Virus record (IMG/VR): IMGVR_UViG_3300042197_002679
Location: 1 to 59,621 of that record
Source of the DNA: a virus
Length of the DNA stretch: 59,621 nucleotides
Reading direction: 5' to 3' (one strand)
Shown here: positions 17,979 to 28,304 of the stretch, one piece after another
How the letters are laid out: each line of letters opens with the position of its first letter
How positions within the stretch are numbered: position 1 is the stretch's first letter
Program-made: the position numbers and the translations under genes
Notes under the pieces: model-generated
The model's database searches: none
Told to the model about the DNA's origin: nothing
What the model saw: only the letters and a program-made list of their open reading frames with translations

Positions 17979-19523
17979 ATGGCAGCAATTATAACTGACC
18001 AAATTAGAATATTAAATGCAAAAAATTTCATTGCAGATATTGAAACTAATGCATATTATTCTTTTATAGGTCTTCCAAACCCAAGCGATTATCAATCTGA
18101 TTGGGACAGCGATCCTCCTTCACCCAAAGACAATTTTGATCAAGAGAATGATTATTGGGATACAATGATTGCTTTGAAAAAAATCAATTCTTCAGATGTT
18201 AGACAAGTAATTGCAAGAAGAATGTGGGCATCTGGAACCACTTATGATTATTATCGACACGATTATAGTAGGTCAAACACAGCTAAAATTTCTGGATCAA
18301 CAAATTTATATTCTTCCACATTTTATGTTATAAATGAAGATTATCAAGTTTATATTTGCCTTCAGAATGGAACAGATCCAGATAATCCAAATGGAAGACC
18401 ATCCTTGGACCAACCAACTTTTACGGATTTAGAACCAAGGTCTGCAGGAAGTAGTGGAGATGGGTACATTTGGAAATATCTTTATACTATTAAACCTAGT
18501 GAAATTATTAAATTTGAAACTTCTGACTTTATCCCTGTTCCAGAAAATTGGGAAACTTCAACTACAAATGCTGCCGTAAGAGACAATGCTGTTGACGGTT
18601 CAATTAAAATCGTTGTAATAACAAATCGTGGAGTTGGGGTTGGAACCGCAAATAGAACCTATACAAGAGTACCTATTAAGGGAGATGGTACGGGTGCTGA
18701 GTGTACTATTATTGTAAATAATGATTCCCAGGTAGATTCAATAACAATTTCTAATCAAGGTTCTGGATATACTTTTGGAAATGTCGATTTAGTTGCTGGG
18801 GGAGTTCCTACAGGAACAGTTAGACCGTCATTTGATGTCATCATATCCCCAAAGGGTGGGCATGGAGCAGATATTTACCGAGAGTTGGGAGCTTACAATG
18901 TTCTTCTATATTCAAGAATTGAAAATGATAACGAAAATCCAGATTTTATCACAGGAAACCAAATATCTAGAATTGGGATAGTTCAAAATCCAGAAGTAAC
19001 TTCGGGAACAGTTTTAAGTGCTAATAAATCTAGTGCAGTATTTGCACTTAAACTTACCGGTATAGGATATAGTTCTGCATCTTTCACATCAGATTCTTAT
19101 GTTACTCAGACAGTATCGGCAGGAACAACTGCGGTTGGAAGAGTTGTAAGTTATGATTCTACAACAGGTGTTTTAAAATATTGGCAAGATCGCTCATTGG
19201 CAGGATTTAATACCGTAGGCACTGCCCAAACATCCCCACAATATGGATTTGATCTAACAGAATTTACATCATCACCATCTACCGGAGGAAGTTTAACAAT
19301 TATTCCATCATCTGGATCAAATTTAACAATAGATTCTTTATTTACCGGTATAAGTACTACAATAAATAATAGAACATATTACCTCGGTCAAAATTTTACC
19401 AACGGTATTTCATCTCCAGAAGTTAAAAAATATTCTGGAAATATCATATATGTTGATAATAGACCATCAATTACAAGGTCATCCAATCAAAAAGAAGATA
19501 TCAAAGTCATTTTGCAGTTCTAA
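17979..19523 (+). CDS. gp8: Baseplate wedge protein gp8, enlarged
   Basis: Homolog of T4 gp8 (334 aa), here 514 aa. Landmarks seen are GSSGDGYIWKYLYTIKPSE near residue 160 (T4 has a GDGYVWEYLFEI stretch) and the C-terminal YVDNRPSITRSSNQKEDIKV before the end, which matches the T4 C-terminus (ENRPPI...TEEINILF). Between them sits an insertion with a GxGY repeat (SITISNQGSGYTFGN, about residues 240-275) and more beta-rich sequence, which accounts for the extra length. gp8 forms the wedge dimer that anchors gp7 and gp10 in T4. It has its own late box and is followed after six bases by the next structural gene. Confidence 0.88.
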   Translation: MAAIITDQIRILNAKNFIADIETNAYYSFIGLPNPSDYQSDWDSDPPSPKDNFDQENDYWDTMIALKKINSSDVRQVIARRMWASGTTYDYYRHDYSRSNTAKISGSTNLYSSTFYVINEDYQVYICLQNGTDPDNPNGRPSLDQPTFTDLEPRSAGSSGDGYIWKYLYTIKPSEIIKFETSDFIPVPENWETSTTNAAVRDNAVDGSIKIVVITNRGVGVGTANRTYTRVPIKGDGTGAECTIIVNNDSQVDSITISNQGSGYTFGNVDLVAGGVPTGTVRPSFDVIISPKGGHGADIYRELGAYNVLLYSRIENDNENPDFITGNQISRIGIVQNPEVTSGTVLSANKSSAVFALKLTGIGYSSASFTSDSYVTQTVSAGTTAVGRVVSYDSTTGVLKYWQDRSLAGFNTVGTAQTSPQYGFDLTEFTSSPSTGGSLTIIPSSGSNLTIDSLFTGISTTINNRTYYLGQNFTNGISSPEVKKYSGNIIYVDNRPSITRSSNQKEDIKVILQF

Positions 19524-19529
19524 AGAATT

Positions 19530-22500
19530 ATGTCCCAACAAACAAATCTCAATGTATCTCCATATTTTGACGACTTTGATTCAACATTAGGATATCATAG
19601 AGTTCTTTTTAAACCTGGGTATCCTATTCAAGCTAGAGAATTAACGACATTACAATCAATATTACAAAATCAAATTGAAAAATTTGGTCAACATTTTTTT
19701 AAAGAAGGCGCAAAAGTTATTCCAGGAAACACCGGATATACACAACTATATTATTGCGTCCAATTAAATAACACATATCAAGGAGTTCCAGTATCATCTT
19801 ATGCAAATCAACTAGTCGGAACAAAAATAACTGGGCAAAGTTCTGGTGTAACGGCATATGTTGATAAAATTTTATTGCCACAAGATTCTGAGAGGGGTAA
19901 TTTAACTCTCTATATCAATTATTTAAATAGTAGTACAAATAATAATTCAACTCAAACATTTTCGGATGGAGAATCTTTAACGTGTGATACAATTATAACT
20001 TCTGGACTTTTAGGAAATACATCTATTGCTATTGGCAGTCCATTTGCAACTACACTGGCATCAAATTCTACAGCAACAGGGTCATCATTTCAAATTCAAG
20101 ACGGTGTTTATTTTATTCGTGGAAACTTTGTCAATGTAAATAAAGAGACTCTTATATTAGATCAATACTCAAATGTTCCAAATTATAGAGTTGGACTATT
20201 TGTTAGGGAAGAAATTATAAACTCAAACATCGATGAATCTTTGAATGATAATTCGCAAGGATTTAACAACTATTCAGCTCCTGGAGCAGATAGACTAAAA
20301 ATATCTGCTAGCTTGTTTAAAAAACCACTTACGGATTTCAATGACGATAGTTTCGTCGAATTATCTACCATAGTTGATGGTAAAATTAAATCAAAAGTCG
20401 ATCGTGGAGATCTTGGTGGAGGACCAGGATATTTAGATATTAGAGATACTCTTGCAAAAAGAACTTATGCAGAGTCTGGAGATTACTGCGTAACACCATT
20501 TAATGTTACTGTTTTAGAATCTTTAAATGATAACATTGGTAATAGAGGAATATTTCAAGAAGGTCAATTTACTTATGGTGGGTCTGTTCCTTCAGATAAT
20601 TTATCACTATATAAAATTTCTCCAGGCAGAGCCTTTGTTCGTGGATATGACATAGAAACTTTAAATCCTACTTTTATTGATGCCGAAAAGCCAAGAAATA
20701 CTAAAATAATAGAGGACCAATCAATAATTTACAATACTGGACCAACATTAAGTTTAAATCGAGTTGATGGTTCCCCAATACTTGGAATTGGTAACACATA
20801 TGTTTTAAGTTTAAGAAATGCTAGATCCGGTTCCGATCCAAAAGTTTTTGCCGGAAAAGAAATAGGAATTGCTAGAGTTTATGATTTTAGATTAGAATCT
20901 GGTTCTTATAGCTCAACAAATGGAAATACTAATCAGTGGAATATTTCATTATTTGATGTTCAAACAATCACCAATATTACACTAAATCAAAGTATTACTT
21001 TATCAACGCCAACGTTTATCAAAGGATCTAATAGTGGTGCAACTGCATTTTTAAAAGAATCTGTTTCTGCAGGAACAGCTTTAACCGTTTATGAAACTTC
21101 TGGAAAATTTTTAGAAAATGAATCTTTAATATTCAATGGAATTGGTAATGGTAGAATTGCAATAGCGGTTACTGAATACTCCATTTCTGATGTAAAATCT
21201 GTTTTTGGCACAAATAACGGCGTTGTTGGTGTAGGATCAACTTTTAGTGCGGATGTAGTTCAAAGTATAAAGTTCAATATAGGTATAGCAACAATTAGTG
21301 CTGCATCTGGTGGAATAAGTACGATTAGAAGCACAAATCCACAATTTCCGGGAAATATTATAAAATTAGATGATTTAGTGCAATTTAGTAATTCCGAAAA
21401 TTTAAATATAAGTTATGCGAAAGTAACAAGTATTGGATCTTCTACTGCCACAATTCAAGCGGTGACATCAGTCACGGGAATTGCTTCGGGAAGTCTTCCA
21501 ACGACACAATTAAATGTAACAGATCTTAAAGTATTAAGTACAAAACTTGAATCATCTTCGAACAATACTCTTTATACTGTTTTGCCAAAATCAAATGTTG
21601 CCACTGTAGATCTTACAGAAGCAAATTTGGTTATTAGAAGACTTTTTAAAGTAAATATTTCATCAAATCAACTATCAACACCAGTAATTGCTGGAAATAA
21701 TGAAACTTTCTTACCGTTTGATGAAGAGAGATATTCTTTAATTAGGTCCGATGGTTCTACCGAGGTTTTAACCTCCGACAAAGTGGCATTTTTGGTCGGA
21801 AGCACACAACTTCAAATTTACAATCTTGGAACAAATGATACTGGTGCCACTTTAGTTGCAACTTTGAGAAAAATAAACATTAAAGCAAAAGAAAAAATTA
21901 AAAATAGAGTTAATTCGATAACTATAACAAAATCAAAGTATAATGGATCTGGAATTGGATCTACAACGTTAAACGATGGACTTACATATGGAAATTTTCC
22001 ATTTGGCACGAGAGTTCAAGATGAAATTTTATGTTTAAATGTTCCAGATATTGTAGAAATACATGGAATATTCGAATCGTCCAACACATCAGATGCATCT
22101 GCTCCCAAAATAATTTTGTCGTCGATAAACAGCTCCTCCACTACAACATCAGAACTAATTATTGGAGAAATTTTAATTGGACAAACAAGTGGTGCTGTTG
22201 CGATATGCGCTGAAAAATTGACCGATTCACAGATTTCATTTATTTACAAAAATGATATCAGATTTAAAGAAGGGGAAACGGTAATTTTTCAAGAGTCTGA
22301 TGTTCAAGCAATAGTTACAACATTAGACTCTGGTAGTTTTGAAATTTCTTCAAATTATTCTTTTTCTACAGGACAAGAAGAAACTTTTTATGATTATGGA
22401 ACCATAAAAAGAAAACCAGAGTCTCAAGAACCCACAAAAAGATTAAAAATTTATTTTTCAAATGGATATTATAATTCAACAGATGATGGTGATGTTACTA

Positions 22501-25500
22501 CAGTAGAATCATATCGCCAATTTAATTATTCCAAAGATTTGCAATCAATAAACGGACACTCTGTATCAGATATAATTGATATTCGTCCAAGAGTTTCAAC
22601 ATATACTGTTTCCGAGAATACTAGATCCCCTTTAGAATTTTATGGAAGATCTTTTAATTCTTCTGGAAATTCAGCATCTAATATTTTAGCTTCAGATGAA
22701 TCAATTTTAACTACTTTTTCTTATTATTTGGGAAGAATAGATAGAATTTTCTTAACAAAAGAGGGGGTGTTTCAAGTAAAATATGGACAACCTTCAGAAA
22801 GACCAGAAAAACCAGTCTCTGTTGATGAGGCAATAGAAATTGCAACAATAACCCTACCCCCATATCTTTATACGACAGAACAAGCATCTGTGCAATTTTT
22901 AGAGCATAAAAGATATAGAATGGTTGACATTAAACAACTTGAAAATAGAATTAGAAATTTAGAGTACTATACTGCATTATCTCTATTGGAAACAAATACT
23001 GCAAATCTTTTTGTTCCAGATTCAGATGGATTAAATAGATTTAAGTCTGGATTTTTTGTTGACAATTTTGGATCCTTTAAACCCCAAGAAGAAAATATAT
23101 CTATCAAAAATAGTATAGATATTAAAAATAAGGAACTACGTCCAAGACATTACACAAATTCCGTTAACTTAGTTTTTGGTCCCGTTATTAACAATGATCC
23201 AACATCTGATCTTGCCTTTTCTACTATTGAAGGAAATAATGTAAGAAAAGGTAATGATGTTGTAACTTTAGATTACGCCGAAATTGAGTGGTTAAAACAA
23301 ACATTTGCAACAAGATCTGAAAGTGTTACTCCATTTTTAATTAGTTTTTGGCAAGGTACTCTTGAGTTAACTCCATCATCAGATACTTGGGTGGACACCT
23401 CAAGATTGGAAGCAAAAATTATTAATACTGAGGGAAATTATGCAGAAACTTTAAATAATTTAGCAAGAACTCAAAATGTAGATCCACAAACAGGATTTGG
23501 TCCCATTTTGTGGGATTCTTGGCAAACAAATTGGACTGGAAGAGATGTAATAAACACTTCCAGAACAAGGGAAGTTAGTTTTGGTGGTGAATGGATTGGA
23601 TGGGCAGGAAGACCGGGAATACCAGGAACTGCTTGGGGAACCAGAACAACCCAAGTAATTAGAGATGATCTAAGAGAAATTGTCGAAACTGGTGTACAAA
23701 CAAGATCTGGAAATAGAACTATTGTTACTGAACAATTTGATCAAACTTCCGTTGGAGATAGAGTCGTCAGTAGAGATCTCATACCATTTATGAGATCTAG
23801 AAATATCGAATTTGTTTCTAAAAGAGTCAAACCTTTAACTCAATTGTATGCATTTTTTGATGGAATTAACGTTACAAAATATTGTGTACCAAAGCTTCTT
23901 GAAATTACAATGACATCTGGAACATTTCAGGTAGGAGAAAATGTCATTGGTAGAGTTATTAATACTGGTTTAAACCCAGATTTAACTGACGGAACTCCAA
24001 GAATTTCTTTTAGAGTAGCACAATCCAATCATAAGGAAGGTCCATATAACACACCAACATCAATATTTCCCAACAACCCATATACAAATCAACCACTTTC
24101 TGGAGCATACTCTTCAACTTCATCAATTTTAAATGTGGATACATTTTCACTTTCAAATCAAGCACAGGGACAATATAGTGGATATGTTGAATCGGGAATG
24201 ATTTTAATTGGAGAAACAAGTGGTGCAAGAGCAACAGTTACAAATGTGAGATTAATATCCGATCTTTCTGCAACTTTAATCGGAAGTTTCTTCATTCCAA
24301 ATCCAAATAACGTAAATCACCCTAGATTTGAAACTGGAACAAAAACATTCACACTTTTAAACGATCAAAATAACAATCAAGATACATCTACTACAATTGC
24401 AGAAGAAGGATTTTCTTCATCAGGAACTCTTGAGACAGTTCAGGAAAACATAATATCTGTCAGAAACGCAAGAATTGAAAATAAACAAGAATTTGAAAGT
24501 AGAAATGTAAATCGTTCTTTGGGAACACAAGTGGTGGGAAGTTCCGTAGTTTCCCAATCGCAAAGAGACGTTGTAATTGGATGGTACGATCCACTTGCAC
24601 AGTCATTTTTAGTTGAAGATGAAACTGGCGTTTTTCTAACAAAATGCGATGTTTTCTTTAGATCAAAAGATGACATGGATATTCCAGTTGTATTTCAACT
24701 AAGAACAATGGAAAATGGTTTTCCAACTCAAAAAGTTTTGCCATTTTCAGAAATAGTTTTAGAACCAGGTAGTGTAAATATTTCTGGAGATGGTTCTGTT
24801 GCAACAACTTTTGAATTTAAGGCGCCAGTTTATTTGGAAGGTGGTAAAGAATATGCGATTTGTTTAGCATCCAATTCTACAAAATATAGTGTTTATATTT
24901 CTAGAATAGGTGAAAATGATATTTTAACACAAACATTTATTTCTAACCAACCATATCTTGGATCTCTATTTAAATCCCAAAATGCCTCAACTTGGGAAGC
25001 AAGTCAATGGGAGGATCTTAAGTTTACTCTTTATCGAGCAGATTTTGTTGAATCTGGATCTGTGGAGTTTTATAATCCGGAATTATCGGAGGGAAATGGA
25101 CAAATTGCCACTCTACTTCCAGATTCATTAAATCTTAATTCAAGAAAAATAAGAGTCGGTCTTGGAACGACTTTATCAGATTCTGGATATGTTTTGGGAA
25201 ATACTTTTTCTCAATTAGGTACTAATGCTACAGGTAATCTTGTTGGGGTTGCTGGTTCAGCTGTAGGTTCATTAACAGTTTCTAATGCTGGACTTGGATA
25301 TACACCGGCAAGTGGAGGATCGACATTTACTGGGGTAAATCTAACCACTGTTACTGGAAATGGACGTGGAGCGATAGCAAATGTGTCGATCAATAATGGT
25401 GTTGCTGTTGCTGCCACTATTACCAGTGGCGGATCTGGTTATCAAGTTGGTGATGTTTTGGGAATTTCTACAATAGGATCAACTTCTGTTGGAACAAATG

Positions 25501-27029
25501 CTAGATTTACTGTTGCCGGAATTGGTGTTACAAGTGAGCTTATCTTAGATAATGTGCAGGGAAATTTTGTAACTGGCGCAGGATACACGATGACATATAC
25601 GAATAATTCGGGAATTACAACTATACTCAATTATTCCTCTGGCGGAAACGTAACTTTATCATCAATTAATGTTGATAACGATGGACTGCATATTAAAGTC
25701 AATCACCAAAATCACGGTATGTATTTTAACGATAATTTGGTTAAGATATCGGGAGTTCTTCCAGATATTAAACCTACAAAATTAAGTGCTCAATATGATG
25801 TGGCATCAACAGGTCCAATAACAGTAGACAATGCATCTACTTTTTCGACTTTTGAAAATGTTGGAGTTGGAACAACTAATATAGGATATGCTTTAATTGG
25901 AAATGAAATTATTGAGTATACATCCGTGAGTGGGAATATAATTGGTGGAAATATTGTAAGGGGATCCAATCCGTTAACATATCCAATTGGAACGCCAATT
26001 TATAAATACGAACTTGGTGGGATTAATTTAAAAAGAATTAATAAAATTCATAATTTAAATGATGTTACTATTAATGATCCAATTACTTTTGATTCTTATC
26101 ATATTAAATTGAATATGGAGGCATTGGACATTGATAATGATGATAGAAGTAATAATTCAGGATTCCCAGCACTTTATATAAATCAAACAAAATCGGCAGG
26201 GGGATATAACATTAAAGCATCACAAAATATGCCATTTGAAATAATAACACCAATGGTTCAAAATATAACTGTTCGTGGAACAAACATTTCTGCTGAATTA
26301 AGGACAATTACAGGAAAAAGTATAAGCGGAACGGAAATCCCATATGTGAATAATGGATTTGAACAAATTGCAATTAATGAAACAAATTATCTTAATAGTC
26401 CAAGACTAGTTGCATCTAAAGTTAATGAAGACAACAAACTTGCAACTTTACCGGGAGCAAAATCTTTAAATATGAGATTACTACTCAATACAGTAGACAC
26501 TCGTGTTTCTCCAGTAATCGATGCGCAAAGAGTAAGTGCAATTTTTACATCAAATAGAGTTAATAGCGTAATTTCAAATTACGCTACGGATAGTAGAGTA
26601 AATAGTATTGACAGTGATCCTACAGCTTGCCAGTATATATCAAAAGAAATTATTTTAGAAAATTCCGCATCTTCAATAAAAATTTTAGTGTCAGCGCACA
26701 TTAATTTAAAATGTGATATTAGAGCATTTTATGCTATTAGTGAAAATCCTGGATTTAATCCAATATTCATACCATTTCCAGGGTATTCAAATCTTGATGC
26801 AAGGGGTCAAATAATTTCAGAAGAAAATAATAATGGCGAATCTGACACATTTATCACTAAAACAAATACATATGGATTTTCGAGTGATAATATAGAGTAT
26901 AAAGAATATGTTTTTACTGCTGATCAATTGCCACCATTTAGATCATATAGGATAAAACTACTACTCACATCAACAAGTCAGGTTTATGTTCCAAGAATTA
27001 AAGATTTGAGGGTTATTTCACTTGCTTGA
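19530..27029 (+). CDS. Large virion structural protein, DUF4815 type, 2499 aa
   Basis: The N-terminus contains NVSPYFDDFDSTLGYHRVLF and PGYPIQARELTTLQSILQNQ, the hallmark of the phage family I remember as DUF4815, common in cyanophage structural clusters. A helical EHKRYRMVDIKQLENRIRNL stretch lies near residue 1125, then a Trp-rich region. A jelly-roll-like part around 1690-1840 carries DPLAQSFLVEDETGVFLTKC. GxGY repeats lie at about 1907-1997 and an RG-type module (IGNEIIEYTSVSG) near 2125. The size, position after gp8 and modular beta-rich make-up suggest a baseplate-attached fibre or adhesin, perhaps taking the place of T4 gp9/gp10; that is inference. It follows gp8 by six bases and is surely in the same transcript. 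Confidence 0.8.
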   Translation: MSQQTNLNVSPYFDDFDSTLGYHRVLFKPGYPIQARELTTLQSILQNQIEKFGQHFFKEGAKVIPGNTGYTQLYYCVQLNNTYQGVPVSSYANQLVGTKITGQSSGVTAYVDKILLPQDSERGNLTLYINYLNSSTNNNSTQTFSDGESLTCDTIITSGLLGNTSIAIGSPFATTLASNSTATGSSFQIQDGVYFIRGNFVNVNKETLILDQYSNVPNYRVGLFVREEIINSNIDESLNDNSQGFNNYSAPGADRLKISASLFKKPLTDFNDDSFVELSTIVDGKIKSKVDRGDLGGGPGYLDIRDTLAKRTYAESGDYCVTPFNVTVLESLNDNIGNRGIFQEGQFTYGGSVPSDNLSLYKISPGRAFVRGYDIETLNPTFIDAEKPRNTKIIEDQSIIYNTGPTLSLNRVDGSPILGIGNTYVLSLRNARSGSDPKVFAGKEIGIARVYDFRLESGSYSSTNGNTNQWNISLFDVQTITNITLNQSITLSTPTFIKGSNSGATAFLKESVSAGTALTVYETSGKFLENESLIFNGIGNGRIAIAVTEYSISDVKSVFGTNNGVVGVGSTFSADVVQSIKFNIGIATISAASGGISTIRSTNPQFPGNIIKLDDLVQFSNSENLNISYAKVTSIGSSTATIQAVTSVTGIASGSLPTTQLNVTDLKVLSTKLESSSNNTLYTVLPKSNVATVDLTEANLVIRRLFKVNISSNQLSTPVIAGNNETFLPFDEERYSLIRSDGSTEVLTSDKVAFLVGSTQLQIYNLGTNDTGATLVATLRKINIKAKEKIKNRVNSITITKSKYNGSGIGSTTLNDGLTYGNFPFGTRVQDEILCLNVPDIVEIHGIFESSNTSDASAPKIILSSINSSSTTTSELIIGEILIGQTSGAVAICAEKLTDSQISFIYKNDIRFKEGETVIFQESDVQAIVTTLDSGSFEISSNYSFSTGQEETFYDYGTIKRKPESQEPTKRLKIYFSNGYYNSTDDGDVTTVESYRQFNYSKDLQSINGHSVSDIIDIRPRVSTYTVSENTRSPLEFYGRSFNSSGNSASNILASDESILTTFSYYLGRIDRIFLTKEGVFQVKYGQPSERPEKPVSVDEAIEIATITLPPYLYTTEQASVQFLEHKRYRMVDIKQLENRIRNLEYYTALSLLETNTANLFVPDSDGLNRFKSGFFVDNFGSFKPQEENISIKNSIDIKNKELRPRHYTNSVNLVFGPVINNDPTSDLAFSTIEGNNVRKGNDVVTLDYAEIEWLKQTFATRSESVTPFLISFWQGTLELTPSSDTWVDTSRLEAKIINTEGNYAETLNNLARTQNVDPQTGFGPILWDSWQTNWTGRDVINTSRTREVSFGGEWIGWAGRPGIPGTAWGTRTTQVIRDDLREIVETGVQTRSGNRTIVTEQFDQTSVGDRVVSRDLIPFMRSRNIEFVSKRVKPLTQLYAFFDGINVTKYCVPKLLEITMTSGTFQVGENVIGRVINTGLNPDLTDGTPRISFRVAQSNHKEGPYNTPTSIFPNNPYTNQPLSGAYSSTSSILNVDTFSLSNQAQGQYSGYVESGMILIGETSGARATVTNVRLISDLSATLIGSFFIPNPNNVNHPRFETGTKTFTLLNDQNNNQDTSTTIAEEGFSSSGTLETVQENIISVRNARIENKQEFESRNVNRSLGTQVVGSSVVSQSQRDVVIGWYDPLAQSFLVEDETGVFLTKCDVFFRSKDDMDIPVVFQLRTMENGFPTQKVLPFSEIVLEPGSVNISGDGSVATTFEFKAPVYLEGGKEYAICLASNSTKYSVYISRIGENDILTQTFISNQPYLGSLFKSQNASTWEASQWEDLKFTLYRADFVESGSVEFYNPELSEGNGQIATLLPDSLNLNSRKIRVGLGTTLSDSGYVLGNTFSQLGTNATGNLVGVAGSAVGSLTVSNAGLGYTPASGGSTFTGVNLTTVTGNGRGAIANVSINNGVAVAATITSGGSGYQVGDVLGISTIGSTSVGTNARFTVAGIGVTSELILDNVQGNFVTGAGYTMTYTNNSGITTILNYSSGGNVTLSSINVDNDGLHIKVNHQNHGMYFNDNLVKISGVLPDIKPTKLSAQYDVASTGPITVDNASTFSTFENVGVGTTNIGYALIGNEIIEYTSVSGNIIGGNIVRGSNPLTYPIGTPIYKYELGGINLKRINKIHNLNDVTINDPITFDSYHIKLNMEALDIDNDDRSNNSGFPALYINQTKSAGGYNIKASQNMPFEIITPMVQNITVRGTNISAELRTITGKSISGTEIPYVNNGFEQIAINETNYLNSPRLVASKVNEDNKLATLPGAKSLNMRLLLNTVDTRVSPVIDAQRVSAIFTSNRVNSVISNYATDSRVNSIDSDPTACQYISKEIILENSASSIKILVSAHINLKCDIRAFYAISENPGFNPIFIPFPGYSNLDARGQIISEENNNGESDTFITKTNTYGFSSDNIEYKEYVFTADQLPPFRSYRIKLLLTSTSQVYVPRIKDLRVISLA

Positions 27030-27030
27030 T

Positions 27031-27258
27031 ATGGATTATTACAATGTAGATGGACACTCTGATTTAGCTAGAGATCCAGAAACAAATTCTATTGTTAATG
27101 TAAATAAATTGGAATACGAACAGTATGTTTATAGAAGAACTGCAAAATTAGAAAAGAATCAAAAAGCACAAAATATAGAATTGGAAGTTGCTAATATGAA
27201 AGAGGATATTAATGAGATTAAATCACTACTTAGGGAGATTTTAAATGGATCCAAATGA
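27031..27258 (+). CDS. Coiled-coil orphan in the neck cluster, 75 aa
   Basis: I start at the ATG at 27031, one base after the stop of the large structural gene; a TTG at 27022 is less likely. The product starts MDYYNVDGHSDLARDPETNS and then forms a long charged helix (residues 27-73) with heptad-like Leu/Ile spacing, suggesting a coiled coil. Similar small proteins occur at this place in other T4-like cyanophages as far as I recall; function unknown. It overlaps the next gene by 14 bases, so translation is probably coupled. Confidence 0.7.
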   Translation: MDYYNVDGHSDLARDPETNSIVNVNKLEYEQYVYRRTAKLEKNQKAQNIELEVANMKEDINEIKSLLREILNGSK

Positions 27259-27427
27259 AATAGTATTAGAAAATTTAAATAAAAATTTTGAATATCATAA
27301 AGCTTGCATAGAAATAGATTCCATAGACGATATTGAAGATTTGAAAACAATAAGCAAAGCATATATGAAATTATACTTGAAGCAGCAAGAAGTTATTTCA
27401 AATATGGCATTTTTAGATAAACGATAA
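27245..27427 (+). CDS. Small helical orphan before gp13, 60 aa
   Basis: ATG at 27245 inside the end of the previous gene. The 60-residue product (MDPNEIVLENLNKNFEYHKA...) looks entirely helical and acidic in its first half, with SKAYMKLYLKQQEVI later. No domain is recognised. Its TAA is part of the GATAAATA late box that serves gp13. Size and place suggest a small assembly or adaptor protein of the neck, but nothing in the sequence proves it. Confidence 0.65.
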   Translation: MDPNEIVLENLNKNFEYHKACIEIDSIDDIEDLKTISKAYMKLYLKQQEVISNMAFLDKR

Positions 27428-27430
27428 ATA
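27423..27430 (+). promoter_or_regulatory. Late promoter box GATAAATA (gp13)
   Basis: One mismatch to TATAAATA; it contains the TAA stop (27425-27427) of the preceding gene and lies 20 bases before the gp13 ATG. Confidence 0.6.
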
Positions 27431-27449
27431 ATTTAAGAAGTATAAAAAA

Positions 27450-28298
27450 ATGGCGCAACCAACAAGCAGACAAGAATTGATAGATTTTTGTAAAAGGAAA
27501 CTGGGAGCGCCAGTTTTAGAAATTAATATTGCCGATGAACAGGCAGATGATATAATTGATGATGCAATTCAATATTTTCAAGAAAGACATTTTGATGGTG
27601 TTGGGCAAGTTTTTTTAAAATATCAACTTACCCAAAATGATATTGATAGAGGTAGAGCTCCAAATGGAAATTCTCCAACGGCAGGAATAGCAAATACCTC
27701 TGCAACAACAACAATTGCTGGGATTTCCACAACATTTACATATAAAGAAAACAGCAATTTTTTGCAGGTGCCACCTTCTGTAATTGGTATTACAAAAATA
27801 TATCATTTTGATGGTGCCAATACCACAACAAATAATATGTTCAGTGTTAAATACCAATTATTCTTAAATGATATTTACTATTGGGGTTCAACAGAAATAT
27901 TAACATATGCGATGACAAAAACATATCTTGAGGATATCGATTTTTTACTAACAACACAAAAACAAATAAGATTCAATCAAAGACAAGATAGATTATATTT
28001 GGATATTGATTGGGGAAGCGTAAAGGCTGGCGAATATATTATTATAGATTGTTATAGGGCATTGGATCCAAACGATTATGTAAGAGTGTGGAACGATTCA
28101 TTTCTTAAACAATATGTGACAATTTTATTTAAAAAACAGTGGGGGCAAAATTTAATTAAATTTCAAGGCGTTAAATTACCTGGTGGGGTAGAACTCAATG
28201 GAAGGCAGTTATATGATGACGCGCAGAGAGAATTAGATACTTTAATGGAAAAAATGTCAAATACATATGAATTGCCACCTTTAGATATGATTGGATGA
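27450..28298 (+). CDS. gp13: Neck protein gp13
   Basis: Homolog of T4 gp13 (309 aa; here 282), which with gp14 closes the filled head and joins the tail. The N-terminus SRQELIDFCKRKLGAPVLEI followed by an acidic helix and HFDGVGQVF mirrors T4 (KRRLGAPxxxVE...YHFDG). The C-terminus KLPGGVELNGRQLYDDAQRE matches the T4 LPGGVTVDGQRL motif and ends in a conserved PPLDMIG. A short Thr/Ala-rich insertion lies near residues 70-90. gp14 follows after six bases. Confidence 0.92.
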   Translation: MAQPTSRQELIDFCKRKLGAPVLEINIADEQADDIIDDAIQYFQERHFDGVGQVFLKYQLTQNDIDRGRAPNGNSPTAGIANTSATTTIAGISTTFTYKENSNFLQVPPSVIGITKIYHFDGANTTTNNMFSVKYQLFLNDIYYWGSTEILTYAMTKTYLEDIDFLLTTQKQIRFNQRQDRLYLDIDWGSVKAGEYIIIDCYRALDPNDYVRVWNDSFLKQYVTILFKKQWGQNLIKFQGVKLPGGVELNGRQLYDDAQRELDTLMEKMSNTYELPPLDMIG

Positions 28299-28304
28299 TA
28301 TTGT